A DNA stretch of 64,000 nt from Myxococcus dinghuensis (GTDB lineage: Bacteria; Myxococcota; Myxococcia; Myxococcales; Myxococcaceae), in contig NZ_JAKCFB010000022.1 of NCBI RefSeq assembly GCF_024198235.1, positions 85,793-149,792 of the forward strand, written 5' to 3'. Both the position numbers and the translations under genes were made by a program. The first letter of the stretch is position 1; each line of letters begins with the position of its first letter. Below the pieces are notes generated by a model. The model saw only the letters and a list, made by a program, of their open reading frames with translations, was not told where the DNA came from and searched no databases. Shown piece by piece: positions 34,467 through 43,190 of this stretch.

Positions 34467-35681
34467 ATGAGTCCCGGTCCTCGAACCTCCCCTGCCGTGT
34501 CGCTCGTGACGTCCCACGGGCGTCAGTCGCTCAGTTGGAATGGTGACGAGCGACTCATCGACCTGCTCAATCGACACCAGGTCCCCTGGTCGGCGTTGAC
34601 CGTCTACGTGGTGCCCAGGTCAGGCGGCGCGCCCACCATCCGGCCCTGCCTCGACCAGACCGCCGGCGACCTCCAGGACGCGGCGGAGCTGCTGCTCTAC
34701 TTCAACCGCAACGTGAATCCGTTCCTGTTCTCGCTCACCCAGGCCATGACCGTGGCCAGCGCGGAGCCGGAGCGGCAGGCCACCGAGTACTTCTACCAGC
34801 GCCTGGACAACGCCAGCTCGACGGCGGAGTCCTTCCTGAAGAAGCTCAGCCCGGACGAGTGCCGCTCCGTCATCGCGGCGCGGGTGGCGGAGACGGTGCG
34901 CGAGCACCTCCCCGCGAACTCGCACCTGGTCGTCGGCGTCAGCGGCGGCGGCGACAGCAACGCCCTGCTCTACGCGCTCACGCAGTTGAAGGACCACGGC
35001 CTCACCCTCCACCCCGTCATCATCAAGGGGATTCCGGACTGGGACGCGGGTGTTCCGCGCGCGCAGGAGCTGTGCAGGACGTACGGCCTCGAGCTGACGG
35101 TGATGGAGGAGCTGGACGTCAAGGAGCTGCTCGGCATCCCCCGCGACTCGGCGTCGCTCATCGACCGGTTCCAGAAGGAGTTCGAGGGCGACGACTTCGA
35201 GTTCCTCGGCACGCTGCTGGTGCGGCTGGCGCTCTTCGAGAAGGCCCAGGAGATGGGCACCCGCTTCGTCTGCACCGGCCTGAACCTGGAGGACGTCGTC
35301 ACGGAGGCCATGTTCCGCGTCTCCACCGGCCTCAAGCCCGCGCCCTTCCCCGCGCGCGTCATCGGAGACATGACGCTGGTCATGCCGCTGTGGCTGTGCC
35401 CCAAGCGCATCATCGACGGGTGCTTCCCCAAGTACTCGCTGGAGAACTACGACGCGCGCTACCCGTGCTTCTCGCTCGGGCGGAACCTCTACTACAGCGT
35501 CGTCTACACCCTCCAATCGCAGTACCCGGGCTTCCTCGAGCAGATGGCGCGAGGCATGTCCGAGCTGAGCCTGAAGGACCCGGTGACGTACTCGCTGGAC
35601 GAGCAACTCGGCTTCCACGTCGAGCGCTTCGTCCCCTTCCCCCTGCGCCGCCGCTTCCAGCGCATGGTGGGCCGGGGCTGA
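34467..35681 (+). CDS. PP-loop ATP pyrophosphatase-type enzyme with extra N-terminal domain
   Basis: A 404-residue protein. VVGVSGGGDSNALLYAL (SGGGDS at 159-164) is the PP-loop of N-type ATP pyrophosphatases such as TilS, TtcA and NAD or GMP synthetases, which adenylate a carbonyl or carboxylate before amidation, lysidine formation or thiolation. The next strand (TLHPVIIKG) and TGLNLEDVVTEAMFR, resembling the TilS/TtcA GHHxDD region with changes, agree. Residues about 1-100 form a separate unassigned domain. Several Cys (WLCPKRIIDGCFPKY, YPCFSLG) could take part in sulfur transfer. As the gene next to the peptide it is the best candidate core modifier, activating a peptide carboxyl or amide. 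Confidence 0.8.
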   Translation: MSPGPRTSPAVSLVTSHGRQSLSWNGDERLIDLLNRHQVPWSALTVYVVPRSGGAPTIRPCLDQTAGDLQDAAELLLYFNRNVNPFLFSLTQAMTVASAEPERQATEYFYQRLDNASSTAESFLKKLSPDECRSVIAARVAETVREHLPANSHLVVGVSGGGDSNALLYALTQLKDHGLTLHPVIIKGIPDWDAGVPRAQELCRTYGLELTVMEELDVKELLGIPRDSASLIDRFQKEFEGDDFEFLGTLLVRLALFEKAQEMGTRFVCTGLNLEDVVTEAMFRVSTGLKPAPFPARVIGDMTLVMPLWLCPKRIIDGCFPKYSLENYDARYPCFSLGRNLYYSVVYTLQSQYPGFLEQMARGMSELSLKDPVTYSLDEQLGFHVERFVPFPLRRRFQRMVGRG

Positions 35682-35697
35682 GCGACTCCGTCAGCCC
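35675..35697. terminator. Hairpin containing both convergent stop codons
   Basis: GGGCTGA, a 9-base loop and TCAGCCC form a perfect 7-base stem in which the TGA stop of the PP-loop gene and the TGA stop of the peptidase gene (read as TCA) lie in the two arms. Confidence 0.5.
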
Positions 35698-37463
35698 TCC
35701 GTCACCCAGCCGGACTCCAACAGCAGGTCCACGAGCCGCCGCGCGACGCCCTCCTCGATGGGCCGTCGCAGCGCCAGGGAGGTCTCGTCGACGACGTCCT
35801 CGCGCGCCCGGCTCCCATCCGCGCGGATGGCGAAGTTGAGGAGCAGCGCGAGGTTCTGTTTGTCCGCGGCAATCACGCGCGTCAGCTCCGCGCGACGCTC
35901 CGCGGAGAGGTCGGCGGCCATGGCGCGCGCGTTGAATGGCCCGTCCCAGCGGCGACGGAGCACGGGCCCTCGCGCGGGAGGACGGGGGGCCTCGACGTGC
36001 GGCTTCCGCAGCGCCGAGTGGGTGCGCTCGACATGGCGGAGCAGGCGCTGGCTCCAGGCCCCCGCCTCGACCGCGTCGAACCGCCGCGCGACCTGACGCG
36101 CCATCGACAGCTCGCGCGAGCACCAGTCCTGGACGAGCTGCTCCACCTGCCCCGCGGGCAGGGCGCCCGGGTCCGCCATCAGCTCCGCGAGCGCGGCGGC
36201 GGCCACCGTCGTGCGCGACATCTCCAGGGGGGACACCTTGTCGAGCGTATCCGCGGCCGAATGGTTGAAGCGGTCCGGCGCATGGCACAGCTGGACCGCC
36301 GGGGACGCGGTGCTCGGGTCGGCGAAGAGCGCGTGGTCGGAGAAGCCCGCGAAGGGGATGGCCTGCCACGCACCTGGGTGGGAGGCCGTCTGAGAGAACA
36401 CCTCGCCCACGACCTCCTCTGCGAAGGGGACGAGCAGCGACGGGCGGAAGTCCGGACCGCGCTCGAGCAGGAAGGGACTGCCACACAGCGCCTGGTCCTC
36501 CCCCGCCATGTCGACGTTGATGACCGCCGAGGGAAGCCCCCGCGCCCCTCGCGACGCCAGGTGCGCGTGGAGGAACGCGGCCACGCCCAGGAACTCGGGC
36601 CCCCAGAGGAACCGGATGCTCGCGGCCGGAGACCGGGCTCGGGCCCCACGCAGCAAGGAGGCCACGCCCAGGAGCGCGGCCACGCCCGAGGCATTGTCGT
36701 TGGCCCCGGGCCGGGGATGGCACAGGTGCGCGGTGAGCCACACCTCGCCCGCGCCCTGCTCTCCCGGGAGCACTGCCGACACGACGGGCATCGTCGCGGA
36801 GCGGTCCACGGCGAGGTGCACCCGCGCCTCCGCGCCCGCGTCGAGCACGGGGCGCACGGCGCCGAGCTGTCGCGACGTCAGGCTGAAGGCGAACAGGCGC
36901 GAGTGGGGCTCCAACTCGATGCGCCCGGGGTGCTCCTCTCCAGGAACTCCGGTGCGAGCAGGCGCGTCCGTGATGAAGCCCAGCGCCCCGAGCCGCTCGA
37001 GCTCCGCCGCGAGGTCTCCCCGGGACAGCGCGCCCCGCCCCACGACCGCGACGGCGCCCCGCACGTCGACGTCTCCCGGCGCGCCGTCGACCCGAACCAG
37101 CCGCGCGGAGAGCCCTCCGGGGGGCGTCGGCGCGGAGTAGGTCGCCACCGAGAAGGGCTGGAGCGCGTGGTCGACCTGGAGCACGGACCGTCCTTCCGCC
37201 CACACCTCCAACCGCGCCACCACGGGTGTCCACGAGACCGGCGCCCGAAAGGACCACCAGCGCGCGGCACCGTCCGCCGGGAAGCGGGAGAGCGTCACGT
37301 CCGAGAGCCCCAGACGCCGGGCGATGTCGGCCACCTCGCCCGCGGCGTCGCCGATGCCCCGCGAGGCCTGATAGCGGTCATGTTCGGCGACGCGGGCGAG
37401 ATGCCCCATCACGTCGTCGATGGGGAGGTCGCGCAGCAGGCGGGAGACACGCTCTCTCACCAT
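35691..37463 (-). CDS. M28/DUF4910-type zinc aminopeptidase-like protein
   Basis: A 590-residue protein. A metallopeptidase core at about 225-420 has the zinc ligands: TAHLCHPRPGANDNASG (His246/His249, Asp256), GPEFLG (Glu290), NVDMAG (Asp318) and PDRFNHSAADT (His401). The ANDNASG and CHP spacing is typical of the DUF4910 branch of M28 peptidases. A PA-like insert precedes the core, and a roughly 150-residue helical or winged-helix-like tail follows. No signal peptide is present, so it is cytosolic. It could remove a leader or trim the product. It is the last gene of the enolase-led reverse operon, 8 bases after the FMN monooxygenase. Confidence 0.82.
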   Translation of the reverse strand: MVRERVSRLLRDLPIDDVMGHLARVAEHDRYQASRGIGDAAGEVADIARRLGLSDVTLSRFPADGAARWWSFRAPVSWTPVVARLEVWAEGRSVLQVDHALQPFSVATYSAPTPPGGLSARLVRVDGAPGDVDVRGAVAVVGRGALSRGDLAAELERLGALGFITDAPARTGVPGEEHPGRIELEPHSRLFAFSLTSRQLGAVRPVLDAGAEARVHLAVDRSATMPVVSAVLPGEQGAGEVWLTAHLCHPRPGANDNASGVAALLGVASLLRGARARSPAASIRFLWGPEFLGVAAFLHAHLASRGARGLPSAVINVDMAGEDQALCGSPFLLERGPDFRPSLLVPFAEEVVGEVFSQTASHPGAWQAIPFAGFSDHALFADPSTASPAVQLCHAPDRFNHSAADTLDKVSPLEMSRTTVAAAALAELMADPGALPAGQVEQLVQDWCSRELSMARQVARRFDAVEAGAWSQRLLRHVERTHSALRKPHVEAPRPPARGPVLRRRWDGPFNARAMAADLSAERRAELTRVIAADKQNLALLLNFAIRADGSRAREDVVDETSLALRRPIEEGVARRLVDLLLESGWVTEG

Positions 37464-37471
37464 GGACGCGC

Positions 37472-38839
37472 CTACCCCGCCACCGCGCTCGGCCCGCTGG
37501 CGCGACGCGAGACGTGCTCGGGGCGGCGCAAGCCCAGGTGCTCGCGCAAGGTGCGGCCCTCGTAGCGGGTGCGGAAGAGGCCTCGGCGCTGGAGCTCCGG
37601 AATCACCAGCGCGACGAAGGCGTCGAGCCCCCCCGGCAGATAGGGCGCCATCACGTTGAAGCCGTCCGCCGCGCCGGCGCGGAACCAGGCCTCCATCTCG
37701 TCGGCGATGCGCTCCGGCGTGCCCACCAGCTGCCAGTGGCCCCGCGAGCCCGCGATGTCGAGGTAGAGCTGGCGGATGGTGAGCTGCTTGCGCCGCGCCT
37801 CCTCGACGATGAGGTTCTGCCGGCTCCAGCTCCCATGCACCTGCGGCACCTCCGGGAGCGGTCCGTCCAGCGGGTGGGCCGCGAGGTCCACGCCGGGCAG
37901 GAGGCCGTTGAGCAGCGACAACCCCACCACCGGATCGATGAGGGACTGGAGTTGCTCGTACCGGGCCTCCGCCTCCGCTTGCGTGCGCCCCACGAAGGGA
38001 AAGATGCCGGGCATCACCTTCATGTCCTCGGGCGAGCGCCCCCGCTTCGCCGCCCGCGCCTTCACGTCCGCGGAGAAGGCCTTCGCGCCCGCCAGGGTCG
38101 GCTGCGCGGTGAACACCACCTCGCCAATCTCCGCCGCCAGCTCACGCCCCACGTCGGACGAGCCGGACTGGACGAGCACCGGGTGGCCCTGCGGGGTGCG
38201 CGGGACGTTGAGCGGTCCCCGGACGGAGAACTCCTCGCCCTGGTGGTGGAGCACGTGCAGCTTCTCCGGGTCGAAGTAGAGCCCCCGGTCCTTGTCGCGA
38301 AGGAAGGCGTCGTCCTCCCAGCTGTCCCACAACCCCTTCACCACGCCCGCGAACTCACGCGCCCGCTCGTAGCGCTCGCCATGCGCCGGGTGCGCGTCGA
38401 GCCCGAAGTTGTGCGCCTCGTCGCCGTTGGAGGACGTGACGAGGTTCCACCCCGCGCGCCCGCCGCTGATGAAGTCGAGCGACGCGAACTTGCGCGCCAG
38501 GTGGTACGGCTCGTTGTAGGTGGACGTCGCGCTCGCCACCAGGCCGATGCGCTCCGTGACGACCGCGAGCGCCGACAACAGCGTCAGCGGCTCGAACTGG
38601 GCGACGTAGCGGATGGCCGTCCGGCTCAGCGCGGGGAGGTCCGTGCCGCGCACGGCCGCGCTGTCCGCCAGGAAGAGGAAGTCGAAGAGGCCGCGCTCGG
38701 CGGTGCGCGCCAGCTCCGCGAAGTGGGCGAAGTTGACGCCCGCGTCCGCGGGGACGTCGGGGTGGCGCCAGGCGGCGACGTGGTAGCCCGTCGGATACAA
38801 GAACGCCGCGAGCTTCATCCCCGCGTCTGCGCGGCCCAT
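37472..38839 (-). CDS. Luciferase-like FMN-dependent monooxygenase (NtaA/SnaA/DszA family)
   Basis: A 455-residue flavin-dependent TIM-barrel enzyme. FLYPTGYHVAAWRHPDVP at the start, FDFLFLADS, IGLVASATSTYNEPYHLARKFASLD and SGGRAGWNLVTS are hallmarks of the NtaA/SnaA/SoxA (DmoA) group, which uses FMNH2 and O2 to cleave C-N or C-S bonds or oxidise substrates such as nitrilotriacetate and dibenzothiophene sulfone. ATG 38839 has a GGGAGG site; MKL 21 bases later is an alternative. It lies 15 bases after the PLP enzyme in the reverse operon. A partner flavin reductase is not seen in the window. Confidence 0.9.
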   Translation of the reverse strand: MGRADAGMKLAAFLYPTGYHVAAWRHPDVPADAGVNFAHFAELARTAERGLFDFLFLADSAAVRGTDLPALSRTAIRYVAQFEPLTLLSALAVVTERIGLVASATSTYNEPYHLARKFASLDFISGGRAGWNLVTSSNGDEAHNFGLDAHPAHGERYERAREFAGVVKGLWDSWEDDAFLRDKDRGLYFDPEKLHVLHHQGEEFSVRGPLNVPRTPQGHPVLVQSGSSDVGRELAAEIGEVVFTAQPTLAGAKAFSADVKARAAKRGRSPEDMKVMPGIFPFVGRTQAEAEARYEQLQSLIDPVVGLSLLNGLLPGVDLAAHPLDGPLPEVPQVHGSWSRQNLIVEEARRKQLTIRQLYLDIAGSRGHWQLVGTPERIADEMEAWFRAGAADGFNVMAPYLPGGLDAFVALVIPELQRRGLFRTRYEGRTLREHLGLRRPEHVSRRASGPSAVAG

Positions 38840-38854
38840 CTCCGCCTCCCTCGT

Positions 38855-39931
38855 TCAGGCCCGCCGCGCCTCCTCCAGCCGCTCGCGCAACAGGTCCATC
38901 CGTTCCGCGCTCAGCGGCGCGCTCAACCGGTACGCATGGGCCACGTCCCGCGTGGCCACCGCCCAGTAGGGGTGGAGCTTACCGCGAATCCTCTGACGTT
39001 CCAGGAAGCCCTGACTGTCCGTCGCATCGTGCCGGAGGAACAGATAGGGCAGGTACTGGCTCGCGGGGCGCACGTCGGCGATGCCGGCGGCCTCCAACAG
39101 GCGGCGCGTCTCCGCCTTGTGCTCGACGATGCGCCCACGCAGGGACGTCGCGACGTCGCCGGACCGCAGCACCTCCCGTCCCACGCGCAGCGACAGGGAC
39201 GAGGCCAGCAAGGGAGGCACCACCGTGCGCAGGCGCGCCGTCAGCTCCGGCGCCGCGAGGCAGTACGCCAGCCGCAGCCCGCCCAGTTGATAGGCCTTGG
39301 AGAACCCCCGGATGACCACGAGGTTGTCCACGTCCGGCAGGAGGTTCGCCGCGCTGAACCCCGGCGGGTAGTAGTTCGCGTTGGACTCGTCGATGGCCAC
39401 CACCGCCCCATGGCGCGCCGCATGGGCACAGAGCGTGGAGATGGCGCCCAGGTCCGCGAAGCGATCTCCGAGCAGGCTCGGGCGCTCCAGGAACACGAGC
39501 GAGGCCCCCGTCGGGTCGATGGCCCCTTCGTCCGCAGCGGCGCGCGGCGCGGTCCGCTGGGAGAGCCAGAACGGCAGGTCCGGATAGCAGTCACCGGCGA
39601 TGAGCACGGGGCGGGCCTCCGTGAGCAGCGCCAGGGCGTGCAGCAGCGAGACGACACCCGCGCCGCACGTCACCTGGGCGGACCACCCTTCCCTGCCGAA
39701 ATACGCCGCCACCGCGGGCCCCAGGACCGCGTCGCCGTAGGGGTCCTTCACGAAGTAGCGGTTGACGTAGGACAGCCCCTCGCGGGCCTCGGCCTCCAGC
39801 TCGCGGGTGACGAGCGCGTCGAGGTCCGTCGAGAGCCACCGGCGCTCGTCCAGGGTCCAGGCCAGATTCAACAGCCCGGGGCCGTCCTCGAGACTGGGGA
39901 CGGCCCCGTAGAGGCTGACGGCGAGAGGCAT
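38855..39931 (-). CDS. Fold-type I PLP aminotransferase, HisC/CobD-like, copy 1
   Basis: A 358-residue PLP enzyme. Lys212 in RGFSKAYQLGGLRLAY is the Schiff-base Lys, and Asp181 in VAIDESNANYYPP binds the pyridine nitrogen. The pattern is that of histidinol-phosphate aminotransferase or L-Thr-phosphate decarboxylase. It is clearly paralogous to 46302-47396 (both open with a shared GLLNLAWTLDER block and an FVxDPYG motif). HisC/CobD relatives often act on phosphorylated amino acids, which would fit the NDK-like and phosphatase neighbours. It follows the enolase by 18 bases. Confidence 0.88.
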   Translation of the reverse strand: MPLAVSLYGAVPSLEDGPGLLNLAWTLDERRWLSTDLDALVTRELEAEAREGLSYVNRYFVKDPYGDAVLGPAVAAYFGREGWSAQVTCGAGVVSLLHALALLTEARPVLIAGDCYPDLPFWLSQRTAPRAAADEGAIDPTGASLVFLERPSLLGDRFADLGAISTLCAHAARHGAVVAIDESNANYYPPGFSAANLLPDVDNLVVIRGFSKAYQLGGLRLAYCLAAPELTARLRTVVPPLLASSLSLRVGREVLRSGDVATSLRGRIVEHKAETRRLLEAAGIADVRPASQYLPYLFLRHDATDSQGFLERQRIRGKLHPYWAVATRDVAHAYRLSAPLSAERMDLLRERLEEARRA

Positions 39932-39949
39932 CCGACCGCCCGTCAGGCC

Positions 39950-41233
39950 TCAGGACTGCGTGCGCAGCGCGGAGCGCCCGGCGTAACGGGCCTGCTTGCC
40001 CAGCTCCTGCTCGATGCGGATGAGCTGGTTGTACTTCGCGGTGCGGTCCGAGCGGGACAGCGAGCCGGTCTTGATCTGCCCGCAGTTGGTCGCGACGGCG
40101 AGGTCCGCGATGGTCGAGTCCTCGGTCTCACCCGAGCGGTGGGACATGACGACGGTGTAGGCGGCGCGGTTCGCCGTATCGCAGGCGGAGAGCACCTCCG
40201 TCAGCGTGCCGATCTGGTTGACCTTCACCAGGATGGAGTTGGCGATGCCCCGCTTGATGCCGTCCACCAGGCGCGCCGTGTTGGTGACGAAGAGGTCGTC
40301 GCCCACCAACTGCACCTTGCGCCCGATGCGGTCCGTCAGCAGCTTCCAGCCCACCAGGTCGTCCTCGGCGAGGCCGTCCTCGATGGAGACGATGGGGTAC
40401 TTGGAGACGAGGCTCTCGAGGTACTTCACGTGCTCCTCGATGGAGCGCTTCTTCTTCTCGCCCTCGTAGTCGTAGACGCCGTCCTTGTAGAACTCGCTCG
40501 CGGCCGGGTCCAGCGCCAGGCTGATGTCCTCGCCGGGGCGGAAGCCCGCCTTCTCGATGGAGCGCATGATGAAGTCCAGCGCCTCCTCGGCGGAGCTCAG
40601 GTTCGGGGCGAAGCCACCCTCGTCACCGACGTTGGTGCTGTGACCGGCGTCCGCCAGCCCCTTCTTCAGCGTGTGGAAGACCTCGGAGCCCATGCGGACC
40701 GCCTCGGCCAGCGACGGGGCGCCGACGGGCATGATCATGAACTCCTGGAAGTCGATGGCGTTGTCCGCGTGCACGCCGCCGTTGATGATGTTCATCATCG
40801 GCACCGGCAGCACGTGCGAGTACGCCCCGCCCACGTAGCGATACAGCGGCAGCCCGCGCGCGGTGGCCGCGGCCTTCGCCGCCGCCAGCGACACGCCGAG
40901 GATGGCGTTGGCGCCGAGCCGCTTCTTGTTCGGCGTGCCATCGAGGGCGATCATCTTCTCGTCGAGCTCGATCTGCGACTCGGCGTTCATCCCGCGGACG
41001 GCGCCGGCGATCTCGTCATTGACGGCGGCGACGGCCTTGCGGACACCCTTGCCCAGGTAGCGCGACTTGTCACCGTCACGCAGCTCCACGGCCTCATGCG
41101 TGCCGACCGACGCGCCCGAGGGCACCGCCGCGCGACCGCGGATGCCGTTCTCCAGGGTGACGTCGACTTCGACAGTGGGGTTGCCGCGGCTATCGAGAAT
41201 CTCACGGCCTACGACACCGACGATTGTGGTCAT
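39950..41233 (-). CDS. eno: Enolase (phosphopyruvate hydratase)
   Basis: A 427-residue full-length enolase that looks fully active: ILDSRGNPTVEVDV, PSGASVGTHEAVELRDGD, the GGVHADNAIDFQEFMI metal/substrate region, VGDEGGFAPNL, SIEDGLAEDD, VGDDLFVTN, VKVNQIGTLTE (catalytic Lys) and MSHRSGETED. It catalyses 2-phosphoglycerate to phosphoenolpyruvate in glycolysis. It is the first gene of a reverse operon with a PLP enzyme, FMN monooxygenase and peptidase, which is unusual. It could be the housekeeping enolase, a second copy feeding phosphoenolpyruvate, or a resistant target copy. A close -35/-10 pair suggests a nearly leaderless mRNA. Confidence 0.93.
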   Translation of the reverse strand: MTTIVGVVGREILDSRGNPTVEVDVTLENGIRGRAAVPSGASVGTHEAVELRDGDKSRYLGKGVRKAVAAVNDEIAGAVRGMNAESQIELDEKMIALDGTPNKKRLGANAILGVSLAAAKAAATARGLPLYRYVGGAYSHVLPVPMMNIINGGVHADNAIDFQEFMIMPVGAPSLAEAVRMGSEVFHTLKKGLADAGHSTNVGDEGGFAPNLSSAEEALDFIMRSIEKAGFRPGEDISLALDPAASEFYKDGVYDYEGEKKKRSIEEHVKYLESLVSKYPIVSIEDGLAEDDLVGWKLLTDRIGRKVQLVGDDLFVTNTARLVDGIKRGIANSILVKVNQIGTLTEVLSACDTANRAAYTVVMSHRSGETEDSTIADLAVATNCGQIKTGSLSRSDRTAKYNQLIRIEQELGKQARYAGRSALRTQS

Positions 41234-41239
41234 GCGGGC

Positions 41240-41268
41240 TACGTAGCGAAGCGGTCCCAGTGCGTCAA
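41240..41268 (-). promoter_or_regulatory. Promoter for the enolase operon, nearly leaderless
   Basis: On the reverse strand TTGACG, a 17-base spacer and TACGTA end only 6 bases before the enolase ATG (41233), so transcription would start at or beside the A of ATG. No Shine-Dalgarno sequence is seen before this ATG, which agrees. Confidence 0.55.
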
Positions 41269-41478
41269 GCAACGAGTCCCAGGGCGGGAACCCCCTGTCC
41301 GCCGTCCCACAACGCCTCGGGTCGTGAGCGAGGAATCGACCTCCGGACCCGAGTGCCACGTCACCCGGCGTGGTCGTCCACGACCACGTCGGCGGCGGGA
41401 CGACCTGGAGGTCCATGAGACGCCCCACGTCATGTCTGTGAATGGCTCGGGTCTCTCCCGCTGTTCTGGTCCATCGCG

Positions 41479-41507
41479 TTGATCAGGCTTCCTCCGTCCC
41501 CTATCAT
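41479..41507 (+). promoter_or_regulatory. Promoter for the AtzG2-AtzE2-FAD-phosphatase-PLP-NDK2 operon
   Basis: TTGATC, a 17-base spacer and TATCAT, the best sigma-70 match in this region, lie about 38 bases before the GTG start at 41546. Confidence 0.6.
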
Positions 41508-41545
41508 GCGGGCGCTGCACGTCATCCTCACTGTCGCGGGAGGTC

Positions 41546-41758
41546 GTGGTGGGCACCGAGCCCGGGAAGGCGCACGAGCACGAGTTCGACGCCGTGATGG
41601 CGCGGTGCGGCCACGACGTCCCCGCCGACCTGCGACCTGGCGCGCTGGCGGTGTATCTGGAGCTGACGCGCATGGCCGCGCGGCTGCGCCAGCCACGGGC
41701 CGCCGAGAGCGAGCCCTCCAACGTGTTCAACGTGCGGGCCCTGTTGCGAGACCGGTGA
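41546..41758 (+). CDS. AtzG/GatC-like small amidase subunit, copy 2
   Basis: A 70-residue protein from GTG 41546 with a GGGAGG site. The C-terminal ARLRQPRAAESEPSNVFNVR is nearly the same as copy 1 at 32373, with the EPxxVF tail of AtzG-like proteins. It leads the right-hand forward operon and sits 4 bases before its amidase partner. Confidence 0.8.
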   Translation: MVGTEPGKAHEHEFDAVMARCGHDVPADLRPGALAVYLELTRMAARLRQPRAAESEPSNVFNVRALLRDR

Positions 41759-41762
41759 ACAC

Positions 41763-43190
41763 GTGACCTCGCCGCCCCTGCACACCCTCTCCATCGCGGA
41801 GGCAGGCGTCGCGCTGCGCGCTGGACGGCTCACGGCCCAGGCGCTCACCGAGCACGCGCTCGCGCGCATCGCCACGCACGACGACACGCTGCGCGCGTTC
41901 ATCCGCGTGACGGCCGCGCGCGCGAGGGAGGACGCCGCGCGCGCGGACCAGGAGCTGCGCGCGGGCCTGGACCGGGGCCCGCTCCACGGCATCCCGTATG
42001 GGCTGAAGGACATCTTCGACGTCGCGGGCATCCCCACGACCTGCAACTCGCGGCTCCGGCTGGACCACGTCCCCGCCGTCGACTCGGAGGTCGAGGCGCG
42101 GCTGAAGGCGGGCGGCGCGGTGCTGCTCGGCAAGCTGACGACCCACGAGTTCGCGCTGGGCGGCCCCGGGTTCGACCTGCCTTTTCCACCCGCGCGCAAC
42201 CCGTGGAACCCGGCGCACTTCACGGGAGGGTCGTCCTCCGGGAGCGGCTCGGCGGTGGCGGCGGGACTCCTGCGCGTGGCGCTCGGCAGCGATACGGGAG
42301 GCTCCATCCGTTCGCCCGCCACGCACTGTGGCGTGGTGGGGTTGAAGCCCACGTACGGGCGCGTCTCCCGGCGCGGGGTGTTCCCGCTCTCCTTCGCGTT
42401 GGACCACTGCGGCCCGCTGACGTGGAGCGTGGAGGACGCCGCGCTCGTGCTGGGTGTCATCGCGGGCTACGACCCGCTCGACCCCAGCAGCGTCGAGGCC
42501 CCGGCGGAGCGCTACACGGAGGACCTGGGCCAGGACCTCCATGGCCTGCGGCTCGGGTATGCGCGGCGACTCTTCAGCGACATCTCCGGAGTCTCGCCCG
42601 AGGTCCTCGCGGCGATGGACGCCTCCGCCCAGACGCTGGCGAAGCTGGGCGCCGTCGTCGAGGAGGTCGTGCTCCCGGACTTCGAGCTGTTCAAGGCGTG
42701 TGGGCGCATCATCATGACGGTGGAGGCCTACGCCATCCACGAGCAGGACCTGAAGACGCGCCCCCGCGACTTCGGCCGCTACACCTATCAACGCGTCACC
42801 CCCGCCGCCGCCCTCACCGCGGCGGACCTGACGCAGGCCTTCCGTCTGCGCCAGGAGCTGACGGTGCAACTGAATCGGGAGGTGCTCTCGCGGTACGACG
42901 CGCTGCTCACCACCACGGCGCTCACGTCGGCCCCCCGGCTGGACGAGTTCCCCCACGACTGGCCTCCCCCCTCCCTGGCCGTGGCCGTGCAAACCGTGCC
43001 CTTCAACGTCACCGGCAACCCCGCGCTCGTGGTCCCCGCGGGCTTCTTCTCGAACGGACTTCCCCTGGGGATGCAGCTCGTCGGCAGGCCCTTCGACGAA
43101 CGGACCCTCTTCCGCGTCGGCGCCGCCTTCGAGGCCCGGGTCGGAGTGACACACCGGAGACCTCCGCTGGAAGGCGGGCGCGCGTCGTGA
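41763..43190 (+). CDS. Amidase-signature hydrolase, AtzE-like, copy 2
   Basis: A 475-residue enzyme from GTG 41763. The triad is intact: Lys82 (GLKDIFD), Ser157 (TGGSSSGSGSAV) and Ser181 (SDTGGSIRSP, the canonical form, unlike DTSGS in copy 1). It is a close paralogue of 32602-34014 along its whole length, and the pair with its AtzG-like gene was duplicated as a unit. The different nucleophile-loop residues suggest related but not identical substrates. Its stop overlaps the GTG of the FAD protein. Confidence 0.88.
   Translation: MTSPPLHTLSIAEAGVALRAGRLTAQALTEHALARIATHDDTLRAFIRVTAARAREDAARADQELRAGLDRGPLHGIPYGLKDIFDVAGIPTTCNSRLRLDHVPAVDSEVEARLKAGGAVLLGKLTTHEFALGGPGFDLPFPPARNPWNPAHFTGGSSSGSGSAVAAGLLRVALGSDTGGSIRSPATHCGVVGLKPTYGRVSRRGVFPLSFALDHCGPLTWSVEDAALVLGVIAGYDPLDPSSVEAPAERYTEDLGQDLHGLRLGYARRLFSDISGVSPEVLAAMDASAQTLAKLGAVVEEVVLPDFELFKACGRIIMTVEAYAIHEQDLKTRPRDFGRYTYQRVTPAAALTAADLTQAFRLRQELTVQLNREVLSRYDALLTTTALTSAPRLDEFPHDWPPPSLAVAVQTVPFNVTGNPALVVPAGFFSNGLPLGMQLVGRPFDERTLFRVGAAFEARVGVTHRRPPLEGGRAS

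Larger units (their letters stand above)
41234..41545. other. Divergent gap between the enolase and AtzG2 operons
   Basis: 312 bases. The left end holds the reverse enolase promoter and the right end the forward promoter at 41479. The middle (about 41290-41470) has no recognised gene, repeat or RNA. Confidence 0.55.

Noticed and set aside
37226..41482. 1418-codon forward frame across four reverse genes
   Set aside because: Spans the peptidase, monooxygenase, PLP and enolase genes on the other strand; the translation has no domain and shadow-type composition.
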